DNA from: AWTP1-13 sp963814055
Lineage (GTDB): Bacteria; Pseudomonadota; Alphaproteobacteria; Rhizobiales; Hyphomicrobiaceae
Reading direction: 5' to 3'
Assembly: GCA_963814055.1 (NCBI GenBank)
Contig: CAWFBJ010000017.1
Coordinates: 665,707 to 729,706 of the forward strand
Length of the DNA: 64,000 nt
Both the position numbers and the translations under genes were made by a program. Each line of letters begins with the position of its first letter. Within the stretch, counting starts at the first letter, position 1. The notes beneath the pieces were generated by a model, which was given only the letters and a program-made list of their open reading frames with translations, had not been told where the DNA came from and did not search any database. This document shows positions 1 through 10,353 of the stretch, one piece after another.

Positions 1-466
1 CAGTTCTTCAGGGGCGATGCCGACTGGCGCCTGGTGCGCAGCGTCAAGAACGCGGTACGCATCCCTGTCGTGGTCAACGGTGACATTGTCGATCCAGTCT
101 CCGCGCGCGCCGCACTCGAGGCTTCGGGTGCCGACGCCGTGATGGTCGGGACGTGGCGCCTATGGCGCGCCGTGGATGCCGGGCAGGATCGCGACAAGCC
201 TGGCAACCGGGAACGATCCAGGGTCGCCGCCGGTATCAGAACAGGCGACGATTGCCGCGGCGCATATCGTGGCCATTCTGGAGCAGGACGGCCCGGTGCA
301 CGGATTGCGCAACGCCCGCAAGCACATCGGCTGGTATCTGGCGAGCAGCGGCCGGCCGCCGGAAGCAGTGAAAGACTGGCGGCGCCGGCTGTGCACTTCG
401 GAAAATGCCCGTGACGTCCTTGCTGGGCTGGCGACGTTCTACGCTGAAGCGCAGGAGGCCGCATGA
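1..466 (+). CDS. dusB: tRNA-dihydrouridine synthase, 3' part (frameshifted)
   Basis: This is the C-terminal part of DusB/NifR3, the FMN enzyme that reduces uridine to dihydrouridine in the tRNA D-loop; the 5' end lies outside the window. Frame 1 reads VVNGDIVDPVSARAALEASG and GADAVMVG, typical of the end of the TIM barrel. After base 150 the family continuation (RGAYGAPWMPGRIA) is only found in frame 2, so one extra base, probably the A at 151, breaks the frame. Frame 2 then carries the helical C-terminal domain (LRNARKHIGWYLASSG) to a TGA that overlaps the ntrB start as ATGA. dusB upstream of ntrBC is the usual rhizobial order, which implies co-transcription. The break is probably a sequence error, though real decay cannot be excluded. 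Confidence 0.85.
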
Positions 467-1596
467 ACGCTGAACCCGCGCGTGAGCGTGCAAATCCAAG
501 CCCGCGCAGACATATCGAACACGATCTTCTGCTGTCGGCGCTGCCCCATCCCATCCTCGTGCTGGGCGACGACGACCGGGTGCTCTTTGCCAACGCGGCT
601 GCGGAATCGTTCTTCTCGCTGAGCCAGGGCGTGCTGAAGCGGCAAATCTTGCCCGACATCATCGCGTTCTCGAGCCCGCTCTCGGCGCTGGTGGGGCAGG
701 CCCGCCGCACCGGCGCCACCGTCAACGAATACGGCATCGAGGTCGGCTTGCCGCGCAGCGGCTTGCAGAAGCTGGTCGACGTCTTCGCCGGCGCCATGCC
801 CGACCATGCCGGCCTGATCGTGCTGATGCTCCAGCAGCGCTCGATGGCCCAGATGATCGAGCGGCAGCTCACGCACCGGGCCGCCGCGCGCTCGGTATCG
901 GGATTGGCAGCGGTGCTGGCGCACGAAATCAAGAACCCGCTTTCGGGGATCCGGGGCGCCGCGCAGCTTCTGGAACCCGGCCTGAATGACGACGACCGGG
1001 CACTTACGCAGCTCATCTGCACTGAGACCGACCGCATCCGCAATCTCGTCGACCGCATGGAGGTGTTCGGCGACGAACGGCCCGTGGGCGAGGAGTCGGT
1101 GAACATCCATCAGGTGCTGGACCACGTGAAACGGCTGGCGCAAACGGGTTTCGCCGAGGGCACCAAGTTTTCAGTCGAGTTCGATCCCTCGCTGCCCCCA
1201 CTGGCTGGCAATCGCGACAAACTCATCCAGGCGTTCCTGAACCTCGTCAAGAACGCGGCGGAAGCGATCCAGGAAGGGCGTGACTCGGGGCGCATCGTTC
1301 TCCGCACCGCTTTCCGCCCGGGGATGCGACTGGGCATGCCCGGCAGCGGCGCGCGCGTGAGCCTGCCGCTGATGATCGAGGTGGAAGACAACGGTCCGGG
1401 CGTGCCCAATTCTCTCAAGCCCCACCTGTTCGATCCGTTCGTGACAACGAAACGCACGGGAACCGGCCTCGGTCTTGCATTGGTTGCCAAGATCATCGGC
1501 GACCATGGCGGCGTCATCGAGTGCGAGTCGGTGCCTAAGCAAACAGTGTTTCGCGTGCTGCTGCCGCTGCAGGAGCAGCGCCCGCGAAGCAAGTAA
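463..1596 (+). CDS. ntrB: Nitrogen regulation sensor histidine kinase NtrB
   Basis: NtrB (GlnL) is the cytosolic kinase/phosphatase that senses nitrogen status through PII and controls NtrC phosphorylation. The 377-residue product has no membrane segment. An N-terminal PAS domain (about residues 22-130) is followed by a HisKA domain with the H-box VLAHEIKNPLSGIRGAAQLL (His about 154) and a HATPase domain with LVKNAAEAI (N box), VEDNGPGVP (G1) and GTGLGLAL (G2). The ATG overlaps the dusB stop by 4 nt and ntrC begins 11 nt after its stop, so dusB-ntrB-ntrC looks like one transcription unit. Length and motif order are normal for the family. Confidence 0.97.
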   Translation: MNAEPARERANPSPRRHIEHDLLLSALPHPILVLGDDDRVLFANAAAESFFSLSQGVLKRQILPDIIAFSSPLSALVGQARRTGATVNEYGIEVGLPRSGLQKLVDVFAGAMPDHAGLIVLMLQQRSMAQMIERQLTHRAAARSVSGLAAVLAHEIKNPLSGIRGAAQLLEPGLNDDDRALTQLICTETDRIRNLVDRMEVFGDERPVGEESVNIHQVLDHVKRLAQTGFAEGTKFSVEFDPSLPPLAGNRDKLIQAFLNLVKNAAEAIQEGRDSGRIVLRTAFRPGMRLGMPGSGARVSLPLMIEVEDNGPGVPNSLKPHLFDPFVTTKRTGTGLGLALVAKIIGDHGGVIECESVPKQTVFRVLLPLQEQRPRSK

Positions 1597-1607
1597 GGAA
1601 GACAGCG

Positions 1608-3053
1608 ATGGCTGGCGGAACGATCTTGATTGCCGACGACGACACGGCAATCCGCACGGTGCTCAACCAGGCGCTGGCGCGCGCGGGCTATGCGCCCCGT
1701 GCCACCGGCAATGCCGCGACGCTGTGGCGGTGGGTGTCGCAAGGGGAAGGCGACGTGGTGATCACCGACGTGGTGATGCCGGACGAGAACGCCTTCGACC
1801 TCATCCCGCGCATCAAGAAAATCAGGCCGGATCTCCCCATCATCGTCATGAGCGCGCAGAATACGCTGATGACGGCCTTGTCGGCGGCCGAGAAGGGCGC
1901 CTTCGAGTACCTGCCCAAGCCCTTCGATCTCAACGAGCTTGTGAGCGTCGTCGGTCGCGCCTTATCCGAGCCCGGACGACGCAAGGAGCGCCCCAGTACG
2001 GAGCCCGATACCGAAGAATTGCCGCTCATCGGCCGCTCGCCGCCCATGCAGGAGATCTACCGGTCGCTGGCGCGGCTGACCCGCACGGACCTGACCGTGA
2101 TGATCACGGGCGAGTCCGGCACCGGCAAGGAGCTTGTGGCCCGCGTGCTGCACGACTTTTCCAAGCGGCGCAATGGACCCTTCATCGCCATCAACATGGC
2201 GGCCATCCCGCGCGAGCTGATCGAGAGCGAATTGTTCGGCCACGAGAAGGGCGCGTTCACCGGCGCGCAGTCGCGCACTGAAGGCCGCTTCCAGCAGGCC
2301 GAGGGCGGCACGCTGTTCCTGGACGAGATCGGCGACATGCCGATGGAGGCGCAGACACGCCTGCTGCGCGTGCTGCAGGAGGGCGAGTACACCACCATTG
2401 GCGGGCGCACGCCCATCAAGACGGATGTGCGCATCATCGCCGCGACCCACCGCGAATTGAAGACACAGATTCAACAGGGCCTGTTCCGCGAGGACCTGTT
2501 CTACCGGCTGAATGTCGTGCCCTTGCGCATCCCGCCGCTGCGCGAGCGCCTGGAGGATATCGGCGATCTGGTGCGCCACTTCCTGCGTCAGGCCGCCAAG
2601 GCGGGTCTCGGACAGAAATCGATTGAGACGGCCGCGATCGAGCGTATCAAGCGCTACCATTGGCCGGGCAACGTGCGCGAGCTCGAGAACATGGTCCGCC
2701 GGCTCGCGGCGCTGCATCCCGAGGATACCCTGACGGCGTCCATCGTCGAAGCCGAGCTGGCCGAGGCTGTGCCCCCGCCTTCGCTCGAAAGCGGCAAGAC
2801 CCCGCGCGAGCTATCCGAAATGGTGGAGCGCTATCTTTCAGGCCATTTCGCCAGCTATGGCCGGGACCTGCCGCCGCCGGGCCTTTATGATCGCGTGCTC
2901 CAGCATGTGGAGCGGCCGCTGCTGATGGCTGCGCTCGCTGCCACCCGCGGCAACCAGATCCGCGCCGCGGCGCTTCTCGGCGTCAATCGCAATACGCTGC
3001 GCAAGAAAATCCGCGACCTCGACATCCAGGTTTTCCGCACGCCGGCGACATAG
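1608..3053 (+). CDS. ntrC: Nitrogen regulation response regulator NtrC
   Basis: NtrC (GlnG) is the sigma54-dependent activator of nitrogen-assimilation promoters, paired with NtrB just upstream. The 481-residue protein has a receiver domain with acidic pocket ADDD at residues 9-12 and phospho-acceptor Asp about 54 (VVITDVVMPDE). The AAA+ domain follows, with Walker A GESGTGKE, a complete sigma54-contacting loop GAFTGA and Walker B GGTLFLDEIGDM. A Fis-type helix-turn-helix closes the protein (AAALLGVNRNTLRKKIRDL). Start is ATG after GGAAGACAGCG. Nothing is missing; it should be a functional sigma54 activator. Confidence 0.97.
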   Translation: MAGGTILIADDDTAIRTVLNQALARAGYAPRATGNAATLWRWVSQGEGDVVITDVVMPDENAFDLIPRIKKIRPDLPIIVMSAQNTLMTALSAAEKGAFEYLPKPFDLNELVSVVGRALSEPGRRKERPSTEPDTEELPLIGRSPPMQEIYRSLARLTRTDLTVMITGESGTGKELVARVLHDFSKRRNGPFIAINMAAIPRELIESELFGHEKGAFTGAQSRTEGRFQQAEGGTLFLDEIGDMPMEAQTRLLRVLQEGEYTTIGGRTPIKTDVRIIAATHRELKTQIQQGLFREDLFYRLNVVPLRIPPLRERLEDIGDLVRHFLRQAAKAGLGQKSIETAAIERIKRYHWPGNVRELENMVRRLAALHPEDTLTASIVEAELAEAVPPPSLESGKTPRELSEMVERYLSGHFASYGRDLPPPGLYDRVLQHVERPLLMAALAATRGNQIRAAALLGVNRNTLRKKIRDLDIQVFRTPAT

Positions 3054-3220
3054 CTGGGCGTGCGGATGGCTGTCCCTTGGGTGTTCGTCCACAACCTTGA
3101 CGCCCGCGCCGGAAATAGTTAAGCCAAAATTGTCGCGAAAATGCCACACTGCACGTGATCAGTGTGGTCGCTTTGCGCCATGAGGGCGATCTACGCGTGG
3201 GTGAACACCACATCATTGGA

Positions 3221-5677
3221 ATGCTGAAACGCACCACAGACCAGCTTGCCGTCGCCCTGCGCACGTTCGCGGGCAACTTTGCTGTGGCCACTCGGTCGGC
3301 TGCCGCCAAGGCCAAGCGTTCGCTGGTCGGAACGCCGTCTCCGTCTCCGCTCGATCCGTTGCTGGAAAACGGACCTCCGCTCCCCGGCACCAGCGATCGC
3401 GCCTTCTGGGTCGGGCTCATTGTTGTGAGCCTGTCGGTGATCTCGGGGCTCGCCACTTACCTCATCCTCACCGGACTCACGCCGATCGTGCCGCGCAACG
3501 ACGTGGTGCTGACGGCCCTCATCATCAACGTGCTGCTGGTCATCGCCATGGTGGCGGTGATCGCCTGGCAGATGATCGGTCTGTGGCGCGCATGGAAAGA
3601 GAAGGTGGCCGGTGCGCGGTTGCATGCCCGCATCGTGGCGCTGTTCAGCCTGATCGCCGCGCTTCCCGCACTGCTGCTGGCAGTCGCTGCCACGACCACG
3701 TTCTCTCGCGCGCTGGACAGCTGGTTCAACCAGCAAACGGTGGCCATCGTCCAGAACTCGCTGCAGGTCGGCAATGCCTATCTCCTCGAGCACGGCCAGG
3801 TCATCCGCACCGATATCGTCAACATGGCGCGCGACCTCGACGATGCCGCAGCATCCATTGCCGGTGACGGGACCAAGTTTCGCGAGCTGATGATCGGGCA
3901 GGCGAGCCTGCGCGATCTACCCGCCGCGTACGTGATCGACAGCAAGGGCACAGTGAAGGTGGCCGTGCTCGAGGACAATCGCATCCCCTACGTCGCGCCG
4001 CCTGCGCACCTGATCCAGGCTGCCGAGGCCGGACACGTTCCCCTGTTGATGCCGCTCAAGCTGCAGGGGGTGGGCGATGAAAGCATCACCTATGATTTGC
4101 TGCCCCAGCACCTGGTCCGCGACGCCCAGCGCGGGCGCGTGGCTGCAATCACCAAACTGCGCAACTATCCAGACTCCTACCTTTACGTCGCCCGCGGCGT
4201 CGATCCGGCCGTCGTGCGGCATCTGCGCCAGACCAACGAAGGCGTGGCGGCCTACGAGGAGCTGCGGCGCGCGCGCAGCGGCCTGCAGCTCGCGCACGGC
4301 CTCCTCTATTTCATGATCTCGCTGACCGCGCTGCTTGCCGCCATCTGGGTGGGACTGTGGTTTGCCGGCCTGTTCGTCACTCCCATCCGGCGCCTGATCA
4401 ACGCGGCACAGGAGGTGGCGCGCGGCAATCTGAAAGTCGAGCTGCCCATTAAGCGCGGCGAGGGCGATCTGCGCCGCCTGTCGATAAACTTCAACGCCAT
4501 GACTAAGGAGCTGGAAAGCCAACGCACCGAGCTTGTCACGGCCAACAGCCAGCTCACCGAGCGCCGCCAATTCATGGAAGCTGTGCTGGCGGGCGTGTCT
4601 GCCGGCGTGATCGGGCTCGACGGCAATGGGCGCATTACGCTTGCGAGCCGCTCTGCCCTGAGGCTGCTGGGGCGCGACGAGTCCGAGCTAGCCGGCCGCG
4701 ATCTGGTCGAGGCCGTGCCGGAGTTCGCGGCTCTTCTCAGGGAAACGCCCGATCCAGGCGCCCAAGCCCGAGCACAGCAGCAGGTCACGATTGTCATCAA
4801 CGGCGATGAACGCAACTTCTCTGTCCGTCTCACGGGGCGCGCGCCGGGTGATGAACATCACGGCTCGGTGCTGACCTTCGATGATGTCACCGAGTTGGTC
4901 GCCGCGCAGCGCACGTCTGCCTGGGCCGATGTGGCGAGACGCATCGCGCACGAGATCAAGAACCCGCTCACGCCGATACAACTCTCGGCCGAACGCATCC
5001 GGCGCAAATACGGCAAGGTCATCGTGGAGGACCGCGAAACCTTCGACCGCTGCACCGAGACGATCATCCGGCAGGTGGGCGATGTGACCCGCATGGTTGA
5101 CGAGTTCTCGGCCTTCGCGCGGTCGCCGAAGCCGCAGATGGAAGTGCAGGACATTCGCGAAGTTGTCCGCGCGGCAGTACTCGACCGCCAAATGTCGGGC
5201 TCCGACATCGCTTTCGAGACCAAACTCGGCAAGGAACCGATCTTCGTCTCCTGCGATCGCCGCCTGATTTCCCAGGCCGTGATCAACCTGGTCAAGAACG
5301 GGCAGGAAGCCATCCAGAGCTACGCGGAAAGCCCTGAGAGGGAGCAGGGCTGGAGCGGCCGCATCGAAACCGTCGTGCGCCGCAACGGCGATCGCGTCGA
5401 CATCGAGATCATCGACAACGGTGCGGGCCTTCCCAAGCACAACCGCAATCGCCTGCTCGAGCCCTACGTGACGACCAAGGGCAACAAGGGCACCGGGCTG
5501 GGCCTCGCCATCGTGCAGAAGAGCGTCGAGCAGCACAACGGTGTGCTGTCGCTCGAGGACGCGCCGCTTGCGCCCGGCCGCACGCACGGCGCCCTGCTTC
5601 GCATAACGCTGCCCGTCGTCACCGCGCCGGCGGCGTCCCTACAACGTGAAACTGCTACCGTGGGCGGCAGCGCCTGA
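3221..5677 (+). CDS. ntrY: Nitrogen/redox sensor histidine kinase NtrY
   Basis: NtrY is the membrane sensor kinase of the NtrYX system, linked in alphaproteobacteria to nitrogen metabolism, redox sensing and envelope control. From the chosen ATG (MLKRTTDQLAVALRTF) it is about 818 residues. It has two N-terminal membrane segments, a third (ALFSLIAALPALLLAVAATT), a roughly 200-residue extracytoplasmic region, a fourth membrane segment (FMISLTALLAAIWVGLWFAG), then HAMP, PAS, HisKA with RRIAHEIKNPLTPIQLSAER (His about 576) and HATPase with LVKNGQEAI, IDNGAGLP and GTGLGLAI. The frame is open back to 3155, but the upstream 22 residues look non-native. A gap of about 170 nt separates it from ntrC, so it may have its own promoter. 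ntrX follows at once. Confidence 0.95.
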   Translation: MLKRTTDQLAVALRTFAGNFAVATRSAAAKAKRSLVGTPSPSPLDPLLENGPPLPGTSDRAFWVGLIVVSLSVISGLATYLILTGLTPIVPRNDVVLTALIINVLLVIAMVAVIAWQMIGLWRAWKEKVAGARLHARIVALFSLIAALPALLLAVAATTTFSRALDSWFNQQTVAIVQNSLQVGNAYLLEHGQVIRTDIVNMARDLDDAAASIAGDGTKFRELMIGQASLRDLPAAYVIDSKGTVKVAVLEDNRIPYVAPPAHLIQAAEAGHVPLLMPLKLQGVGDESITYDLLPQHLVRDAQRGRVAAITKLRNYPDSYLYVARGVDPAVVRHLRQTNEGVAAYEELRRARSGLQLAHGLLYFMISLTALLAAIWVGLWFAGLFVTPIRRLINAAQEVARGNLKVELPIKRGEGDLRRLSINFNAMTKELESQRTELVTANSQLTERRQFMEAVLAGVSAGVIGLDGNGRITLASRSALRLLGRDESELAGRDLVEAVPEFAALLRETPDPGAQARAQQQVTIVINGDERNFSVRLTGRAPGDEHHGSVLTFDDVTELVAAQRTSAWADVARRIAHEIKNPLTPIQLSAERIRRKYGKVIVEDRETFDRCTETIIRQVGDVTRMVDEFSAFARSPKPQMEVQDIREVVRAAVLDRQMSGSDIAFETKLGKEPIFVSCDRRLISQAVINLVKNGQEAIQSYAESPEREQGWSGRIETVVRRNGDRVDIEIIDNGAGLPKHNRNRLLEPYVTTKGNKGTGLGLAIVQKSVEQHNGVLSLEDAPLAPGRTHGALLRITLPVVTAPAASLQRETATVGGSA

Positions 5678-5701
5678 TGCCAACGAGCCAAGGAGCGACA
5701 G

Positions 5702-7096
<1,395 letters not shown>

Positions 7097-7148
7097 GCGT
7101 CTACCTGAAGGCGATGGACGAGCAGCGCGAAGAGGGCACGAGCGGAGC

Positions 7149-8012
7149 ATGACACGCGTCGTTTACGTCAATGGCCAGTATCTGCCCTACGCGGATGCTG
7201 CCGTGCACGCCGAAGATCGCGGCTTTCAGTTCGCCGACGCCGTGTACGAGGTTTGCGAGGTCAAGAACGGCCGCCTCGTCGACGAGACGCGACACATGCA
7301 GCGCCTTCGCCGCTCGCTCGGCGAACTGCGTATTCCCCAGCCGATGGCGGATGGCGCCTGGTCGCGGGTGCTGCGCGAAACCATCCGGCGCAATCGCGTC
7401 GCCGACGGCCTCGTGTACCTGCAAGTTACGCGCGGCGCGGGACCACGCGAGTTCGTGTTTCCACCCGACGACGTTCTTCCGACGGTCGTCTGCCTTGCGC
7501 GCGGGGTGTCTCCCCGCAGGCTTGCCGCAGCCGCCGAAGTGGGCATCGCGGTAAAGACGATGCCCGACACGCGTTGGGCACGATGCGATATCAAAACCGT
7601 CATGCTTCTTCCGGCGACACTGGCCAAGGAAACGGCACGCAGCGAAGGCGCCAAGGAGGCCTGGTTCGTGGACGACCAGGGCTATGTGACGGAAGGCGCC
7701 TCGTCGAATGCATGGATTGTCGACAAGGAGGGCCGCCTCGTCACGCGCCAGATCGACAACGCCATACTGCGCGGCGTCACGCGTACCACCGTGATCGACG
7801 TGCTCAAGCGCGCCGCCGTCGAGTTCGTGGAACGGCCCTTTACCGTCGAGGAGGCAAGGAGTGCGCGCGAAGCGTTCGTCACGTCGGCGACCAACATCGT
7901 GATGCCGGTCGTGAGGATCGATGGCCACCCGATCGGCAATGGTGCGCCGGGTCTGCTCACGCAAAGGCTGAGGTCCGAATTTCACGGGTCGGCGGAGTTG
8001 GCCGATCCCTGA
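7149..8012 (+). CDS. dat: D-amino-acid transaminase (class IV PLP aminotransferase)
   Basis: This is a fold-type IV PLP enzyme most like D-alanine aminotransferase, which interconverts D-amino acids and 2-oxo acids (D-Ala/D-Glu supply for peptidoglycan). The 287-residue protein opens with MTRVVYVNGQYLPYADAAVH and EDRGFQFADAVYEV, holds the likely PLP lysine in CDIKTVMLLP and continues with GYVTEGASSNAWIV and the ILRGVTR motif. The ATG at 7149 follows GAGCGGAGC; the frame opens further upstream, but that stretch overlaps the ntrX end and is not family-like. The order ntrX-aminotransferase-hfq is common in Hyphomicrobiales. A branched-chain aminotransferase is a less likely alternative, given the length and motif pattern. 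Confidence 0.9.
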   Translation: MTRVVYVNGQYLPYADAAVHAEDRGFQFADAVYEVCEVKNGRLVDETRHMQRLRRSLGELRIPQPMADGAWSRVLRETIRRNRVADGLVYLQVTRGAGPREFVFPPDDVLPTVVCLARGVSPRRLAAAAEVGIAVKTMPDTRWARCDIKTVMLLPATLAKETARSEGAKEAWFVDDQGYVTEGASSNAWIVDKEGRLVTRQIDNAILRGVTRTTVIDVLKRAAVEFVERPFTVEEARSAREAFVTSATNIVMPVVRIDGHPIGNGAPGLLTQRLRSEFHGSAELADP

Positions 8013-8138
8013 TGTTTGGCGGCATTTTGGCTTGCAAATCCGCGAATCCCCTTGTGCGGAGCAGCATGAATCTGCAAATTGTCGCACACGGGGCCGGACT
8101 GGGTCTGCCTTGCTGCGTAATTGGAACGGATAATAACA

Positions 8139-8390
8139 ATGGCCGAAAAAGCCCAAAGCCTTCAGGACACATTCCTGAACTACGTGCGGAAGAACAAAAC
8201 GCCACTCACTATTTTTCTCATCAATGGCGTCAAACTGCAGGGCATTGTCACCTGGTTCGATAATTTTTGTGTGCTGCTTCGCCGCGATGGACACTCGCAA
8301 TTGGTCTACAAGCACGCCATATCCACGATCATGCCCGGACAGCCTGTGCACCTCATGGACGCTGATCCGGCCGAAGGTCAGCAGGGATAG
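8139..8390 (+). CDS. hfq: RNA chaperone Hfq
   Basis: Hfq is the hexameric Sm-like RNA chaperone that pairs small RNAs with mRNAs. The product is 83 residues from the ATG at 8139, preceded by GGAACGGA. Sm1 reads QDTFLNYVRKNKTPLTIFLI and NGVKLQGIVTWFDNFCVLLR; Sm2 has the signature YKHAISTIMP, close to the canonical YKHAIST. The short acidic C-terminus (DADPAEGQQG) is typical of alphaproteobacterial Hfq. A TTG at 8121 could extend it by six residues, but the ATG fits the family. It lies 126 nt after the aminotransferase and 74 nt before hflX, the conserved hfq-hflX pair. Confidence 0.97.
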   Translation: MAEKAQSLQDTFLNYVRKNKTPLTIFLINGVKLQGIVTWFDNFCVLLRRDGHSQLVYKHAISTIMPGQPVHLMDADPAEGQQG

Positions 8391-8464
8391 CCATCTCCTC
8401 TAGCCCGTCGAGTTCCGAACCTGCCCGCAAGCGCCGCGCTCCAGTTGAGCGTGAACCGCCACCC

Positions 8465-9829
8465 ATGCGCGCCGTCGTGCTCGTGCCGATGCGGACGATC
8501 CGGCGCCGAGAAGCTGCTGGTGCCAACGGCAACGGATCAGCCGGCACGACTGTCGTGCATTCCGTCGAAGATCGCCTGGCAGAAGCGGTGGGACTGGCGC
8601 GCGCCATCCAGCTCGATGTCGCAGCAGCCGAGATTGTTCCGCTACCCGTGCCACGGCCGTCTACGCTGTTCGGCTCCGGCAAAGTCGCCGAGCTCGGCGA
8701 GTTGATCGCCGCCCAGGAGGCTGGCCTCGCGATCGTCGATCACGTCGTGACGCCGGTGCAGCAGCGCAACCTCGAAAAGGCGTGGGGGTGCAAGGTCCTC
8801 GATCGCACGGGGCTCATTCTCGAAATCTTTGGACAGCGTGCACTGACGCGAGAAGGCCGTCTGCAGGTGGAGCTTGCCCATCTCACCTATCAGAAAAGCC
8901 GGCTGGTGCGGACTTGGACTCATCTTGAACGCCAGCGCGGCGGCTACGGGTTCCTAGGCGGCCCTGGCGAAGCGCAGATTGAAACGGACCGCCGCCTGAT
9001 CAATGAACGCATCGCGGCGATCCGCAAAGAGCTGGCCGTGGTCGTCAAGACGCGCGGTTTGCATCGTGCCGGCCGCAAGCGGGTGCCGCTTCCGGTCGTG
9101 GCCGTCGTCGGCTACACCAATGCTGGCAAATCAACTCTGTTCAACCGCCTGACTGGCGCTGCTGTCTCTGCGAAGGATCAGGTGTTTCAGACGCTCGATC
9201 CGACCATGCGCGAGGTCAAGCTCCCCAGCGGGCGCAAGGCGATCCTCTCGGACACCGTCGGCTTCATCTCCGACCTGCCGACGGGACTTGTCGCAGCCTT
9301 CCGCGCCACGCTCGAGGAGGTTATCGAAGCCGACCTAATCTTGCACGTGCGCGACATCAGTCACCTCGAGACCGAAGCACAGCGGCGCGACGTGGAAGCC
9401 GTGCTGGCGGATCTCGGCATCGCTGCCGATGACACCGGTGCTCCGCTGTTGGAGGTGTGGAACAAGGCAGACCGGCTTTCCGACGCTGCACGCATCGAAG
9501 TCGGGCATGCCATGACGCGCAGCGAGAGACGCCCAGTGCTCGTTTCCGCCGCCACGGGCGAAGGCGTCGAGCGGCTGCGGAAGGCAATCGATGCGCGGCT
9601 GGGCGCAAACGATGTGGTCCTCACTGTGGAGGTTCCGGCGGCTCAAGGGCGGCTCCTGAGCTGGCTGCATGCGAACGCAGAAATTCTGAAGGAGGAGACA
9701 GCGGAAACGGGAGCGGTCACCACCAGGTTCCGCATTGATCCGGCTGCCAGGGGCAAGCTCGAGAGCGAGCTCAAACGAGCCGGCGTCCCTGCCGACGACG
9801 CTATGCGCTCCCGGGCCCGCCATGTTTGA
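8465..9829 (+). CDS. hflX: Ribosome-associated GTPase HflX
   Basis: HflX is a GTPase that binds the 50S subunit and rescues or splits stalled ribosomes. The 454-residue protein has the HflX N-terminal domain with FGSGKVAELGELI and LFGQRALTREGRLQVELAHL-like sequence, the glycine-rich linker RGGYGFLGGPGEAQIETDRR, then the G domain: G1 GYTNAGKST (about residue 216), G3 DTVGFISDLP, G4 NKAD. The C-terminal helices follow. The start ATG at 8465 lacks a strong ribosome-binding site; the next candidate would be a methionine at about residue 9. Its stop lies about 30 nt before a terminator-like hairpin that points the other way. Confidence 0.95.
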   Translation: MRAVVLVPMRTIRRREAAGANGNGSAGTTVVHSVEDRLAEAVGLARAIQLDVAAAEIVPLPVPRPSTLFGSGKVAELGELIAAQEAGLAIVDHVVTPVQQRNLEKAWGCKVLDRTGLILEIFGQRALTREGRLQVELAHLTYQKSRLVRTWTHLERQRGGYGFLGGPGEAQIETDRRLINERIAAIRKELAVVVKTRGLHRAGRKRVPLPVVAVVGYTNAGKSTLFNRLTGAAVSAKDQVFQTLDPTMREVKLPSGRKAILSDTVGFISDLPTGLVAAFRATLEEVIEADLILHVRDISHLETEAQRRDVEAVLADLGIAADDTGAPLLEVWNKADRLSDAARIEVGHAMTRSERRPVLVSAATGEGVERLRKAIDARLGANDVVLTVEVPAAQGRLLSWLHANAEILKEETAETGAVTTRFRIDPAARGKLESELKRAGVPADDAMRSRARHV

Positions 9830-9861
9830 GTTCAAGACCCGAGTCCGGGAGCTCGGGGTTC

Positions 9862-9897
9862 CTCTAAAGAAAAGACCCCATCTCCGCGAAGGAGATG
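9862..9897 (-). terminator. Rho-independent terminator, minus strand
   Basis: A perfect 7-bp stem (CATCTCC 9879-9885, GGAGATG 9891-9897) closes a GCGAA loop. On the minus strand the stem is followed by GGGTCTTTTCTTTAG, a T-rich tract, so it terminates leftward transcription. It sits just past the stop of the small minus-strand gene at 9939-10118 and supports that gene being real. Confidence 0.7.
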
Positions 9898-9938
9898 AGG
9901 CCAGGTTGGAGCGTCATTCAGAAACCCAAAACCATCAG

Positions 9939-10118
9939 TCAGGGCGCAGGCGAGACCGTCCGAGCCAGATGCGTCTGACCCTTGCCATGGCCGCCAGATT
10001 GCCCGAGCACCAGCGAAGCCCCAAGCAGCGCGCATGCAACCAGAAAGCACATGAACGCGGCCTGCTTGGCCAGATTCCAAAGCTTTCCGTTCAATTGTTC
10101 CGTCGCAAACAGGTCCAT
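9939..10118 (-). CDS. Small predicted membrane protein (59 aa)
   Basis: A short minus-strand frame encodes 59 residues starting MDLFATEQLNGKLWNLAKQ, with one hydrophobic segment (AAFMCFLVACALLGASLVLG) at about residues 20-39 and a short polar tail ending in TVSPAP. I do not recognise the family. Supporting evidence is indirect: a T-tailed hairpin lies 42 nt beyond its stop on the same strand, and an AT-richer stretch (10150-10300) that could hold a promoter lies upstream. No good ribosome-binding site is visible before the ATG. An N-in single-pass inner-membrane protein is the simplest reading. Function unknown. Confidence 0.5.
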   Translation of the reverse strand: MDLFATEQLNGKLWNLAKQAAFMCFLVACALLGASLVLGQSGGHGKGQTHLARTVSPAP

Positions 10119-10353
10119 GACATCGACCGGGGTATTTTCCGTGCAGCGTCGTATTCACATTGAGTAATGCATAACTGGCGGTAAGTCTATTTCGCCGTTG
10201 TAATGTGCTTAACCCTGCAGGTTGAATAAAACAAAATAGAATTCCAAGTATGACGCACAGATTTACGATTGCATAATTGTTGTCGTTCCGGCTGTCACTG
10301 GAACGAACGCTTAAACGGGGTTTTTGGCTTCACTTCGCCAATGTATATGCTTG

